A stretch of DNA of 64,000 bases from Nereocystis luetkeana (taxonomy: Eukaryota > Sar > Phaeophyceae > Laminariales > Laminariaceae). Made by a program: the position numbers and the translations under genes. The notes beneath the pieces are model-generated. The model was given only the letters and a program-made list of their open reading frames with translations, was not told the origin of the DNA and ran no database searches. Position 1 is the stretch's first letter. Every line of letters starts with the position of its first letter. This document shows positions 63,101 through 64,000 of the stretch, piece after piece. The DNA is taken from contig JARUPZ010000018.1 of NCBI GenBank assembly GCA_031213475.1, positions 1,736,001 through 1,800,000 of the forward strand, written 5' to 3'.

Positions 63101-64000
63101 TACGTACGCCACTTCTAACCCAGACGACAAACGGTTCTCGGAGGAGGTGAAACGAGTACTTCAAACTCCTCGCACGCATAATGATGCTATCAACTCACCG
63201 GAGCACAAGGAGTGGAAAGCCGCTATCGACAAGGAGATGAATAGTCTCAAGGAACATCAAGTGTACGAGTTGGTTCCAATCACCAGCGTACCCAAGGACA
63301 ACAAAATCATCGGATCCCGATTTGTCTTCAAGCAAAAGACGGACGGTCGGTTCAAAGCTCGGCTCGTCGTTCAAGGATATGTCCAGGAGCCAGGCATCGA
63401 CTACGGGAAGTCATACGCGCCAGTGTGTCGTGTCGGAAGCATCCGCATGCTACTGGCAATCGCATGCGAACATGGATGGCCGGTATGGCAGCTGGACGTG
63501 CAAGTGGCCTTTCTACAGTCTAAGATCGAAGGGCGCGCTGTTTACGTCAAAGTTGCCCCAGGACAAGACGCCAAGGACCCCAAGACCGGTGAGCCAATGG
63601 TCTACAAATTGAAGAGAAGTCTTTACGGCTTAGCGCAATCACCTGTCCTGTGGTACGACACGATCAACGCAGAGATGCTGACAGTTGGCTTCACACCCAC
63701 GCAATCTGATCCCTGCGTTTACACGCACGGAAGCGGGGACACCCTTGTGATCCTGACCCTGTATGTTGACGACATACTGATCACTGGAAAGGACGAGAGC
63801 GTAGTGAGACACTTGAAAAAGGCTCTCACTGACCGCTTTGCTATGTCTGACATGGGAGAAGTCAGCCTTATTCTTGGCATGACAGTCACTCGTGACTATG
63901 ACCAAGGGACCTTGTCCATCACACAGAAAGACTACGTCGAAAGCATCCTCGAGAGGTTCGGGATGGAGGAGTGCAACCCTGTACACACGCCGGGATATGG
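60108..64000 (+). CDS. Ty1/copia retrotransposon Gag-Pol polyprotein (partial, runs off right edge)
   Basis: The ATG at 60108 opens a frame that stays open for 1297 codons to the window edge. Gag begins MSDNTSSLANTIKALKKLDG and ends with the zinc knuckle CRNCGKVGHLVRNC (60833-60875). Protease has MLVDSGASDHFV (~61250). Integrase has the H-H-C-C region (TWHRRLGHMN ... CDICAVGKS) and the catalytic residues in YTDLMGPI, RCDKGGEYTS and TPQQNGVSERDGR. Reverse transcriptase begins near 63180 (EWKAAIDKEMNSL), with ARLVVQGYVQEPGIDYG and LYVDDILITG (~63760). The order PR-IN-RT defines Ty1/copia. All catalytic residues that can be checked are present, so the copy may be recent. RNase H and the 3' LTR are outside the window. 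Confidence 0.9.
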   Translation, partial: MSDNTSSLANTIKALKKLDGRDPGLFREWRKKLAVVLGVTRRDIASLIKGRARPTEEMAGTPGTQEALEQEIASFDRANEDLYAILYLLTEKPASLIVHKHENDEDDGMSGNGQLALEALVEKYNKVTDEVVRATMEKLVNTRMKQGQDPDDFFMEKTLARAELVKMGEPITDRRFKDICVQGFTEDYKDIKMMMYRGPTFDIDQMQTTMRHLYLDDLSRSSSAKGKIAGRGVAMTAETSSCRNCGKVGHLVRNCRQKRNEAHNSTGGGAYDKKPKTKKYFGGKAGSTAGSKGASGQKWCSVHKTTSHSDEGCYAQGAQRPEHKGAHLATAVLSAGSPPVNDDENPSLNFDDDFDKGFAFSGLTTRNDGGITVSNPDVFTMLVDSGASDHFVDSELIRGLQQGMVEYRKLEQPKPIETAGNKQVFATATGKICGHIINKSGPPIPVRIFVMIVPGMGRHLFSSARAMKSGVSTILETGNPHLQFDNKTYLLLNQHQKDAGMCSFDVSLRALDGVTYGRSEKPSTPSVALPAQVSADTWHRRLGHMNPCNMELLRKVEGNGVEYTGTVSGCDICAVGKSTQKAHPKKDKHTTDGPMELVYTDLMGPITPAARGGYKYVSKFTDGFSRMKEIFLLKSKAEAVNSLHLYNMTVAVPLGLRIQRLRCDKGGEYTSKEFKQLCINSGITMEYTATATPQQNGVSERDGRTLATMTRCLLKDGNFPRNMWGELFFTAVHLCNRAPHSALGGATPFLKIHGKEADLSGLRAIGSRAFVHIETHTTKLGDKAWEGKLCGFSQDSRAYRIYNPAKGTVVESRNVTFLETPPYSMPPVGTDYSVDDEDYENDVIDLTSFLDFTILDSPEKELEHLRTKIRGMLQENANKSIQPQEAASLQHEASSLPEELSPSPEEPAPSPEEGTSQEAGASSGVVPAASTGEPAAQQPRVTRASTRSNPNTDDTFDSSLTPNQLLYLAKGEPRIKTTGMREDFAHIEGDPFLSYKAFTYATSNPDDKRFSEEVKRVLQTPRTHNDAINSPEHKEWKAAIDKEMNSLKEHQVYELVPITSVPKDNKIIGSRFVFKQKTDGRFKARLVVQGYVQEPGIDYGKSYAPVCRVGSIRMLLAIACEHGWPVWQLDVQVAFLQSKIEGRAVYVKVAPGQDAKDPKTGEPMVYKLKRSLYGLAQSPVLWYDTINAEMLTVGFTPTQSDPCVYTHGSGDTLVILTLYVDDILITGKDESVVRHLKKALTDRFAMSDMGEVSLILGMTVTRDYDQGTLSITQKDYVESILERFGMEECNPVHTPGY

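Overview
This window is nuclear DNA of a eukaryote with a complex, intron-rich and repeat-rich genome. Genes are split by long introns with ordinary GT..AG borders (mostly GTGAGT donors). Coding DNA is GC-rich, non-coding DNA is AT-richer and full of microsatellites, and transposable-element debris of several classes is present (an endonuclease-bearing non-LTR element, a tyrosine-recombinase element, Ty1/copia, foldback elements, tRNA-like repeats). There are no bacterial-type operons. A photosynthetic stramenopile, most likely a brown alga, fits best, but this is an inference from gene structure and element content, not a species identification.

Layout. 0.9-7.05 kb, minus strand: a multi-exon protein kinase gene, reconstructed from six exons whose splice phases all agree. 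One of its introns carries a 1.25-kb tandem duplication and two head-to-head copies of an exon fragment. 7.6-12.2 kb: an interspersed repeat family in direct and inverted copies, with coiled-coil reading frames and a minisatellite. 12.2-17.6 kb: mostly non-coding, dense in a short palindromic word (ACCTGGTA/TACCAGGT). 17.7-19.3 kb: a compound tandem array. 19.9-30.5 kb, minus strand: a 10.6-kb non-LTR retrotransposon with several zinc-finger modules, a reverse transcriptase and a restriction-like endonuclease, lying between two (ATT)n tracts. 32.6-34.3 kb, plus: a decayed tyrosine recombinase. 34.7-38.3 kb, plus: a second, truncated and decayed copy of the same non-LTR element in opposite orientation. 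39.6-41.0 kb: tRNA-like repeats. 40.8-46.9 kb: four copies of a foldback element ending in TTAA.

43.3-50.7 kb, plus: a five-exon gene for a membrane protein with EF-hand, SAM, fibronectin III and C-terminal FYVE-like zinc-finger segments, a STIM-like layout with additions. 52.6-55.8 kb, minus: an apparently intact four-exon gene for a 710-residue coiled-coil protein of unknown function, with all three introns in phase 0. 58.8-64.0 kb, plus: a Ty1/copia retrotransposon whose single Gag-Pol frame is open from its ATG to the window edge.

Three cellular genes (kinase, EF-SAM-FN3-FYVE protein, coiled-coil protein) are supported by phase-consistent exon joining. They share no evident pathway, although the EF/SAM/FYVE layout points to membrane calcium or lipid signalling and the kinase to cytoplasmic signalling. 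Everything else with coding character belongs to mobile elements. All domain calls were made by eye from translated motifs, with no database search.
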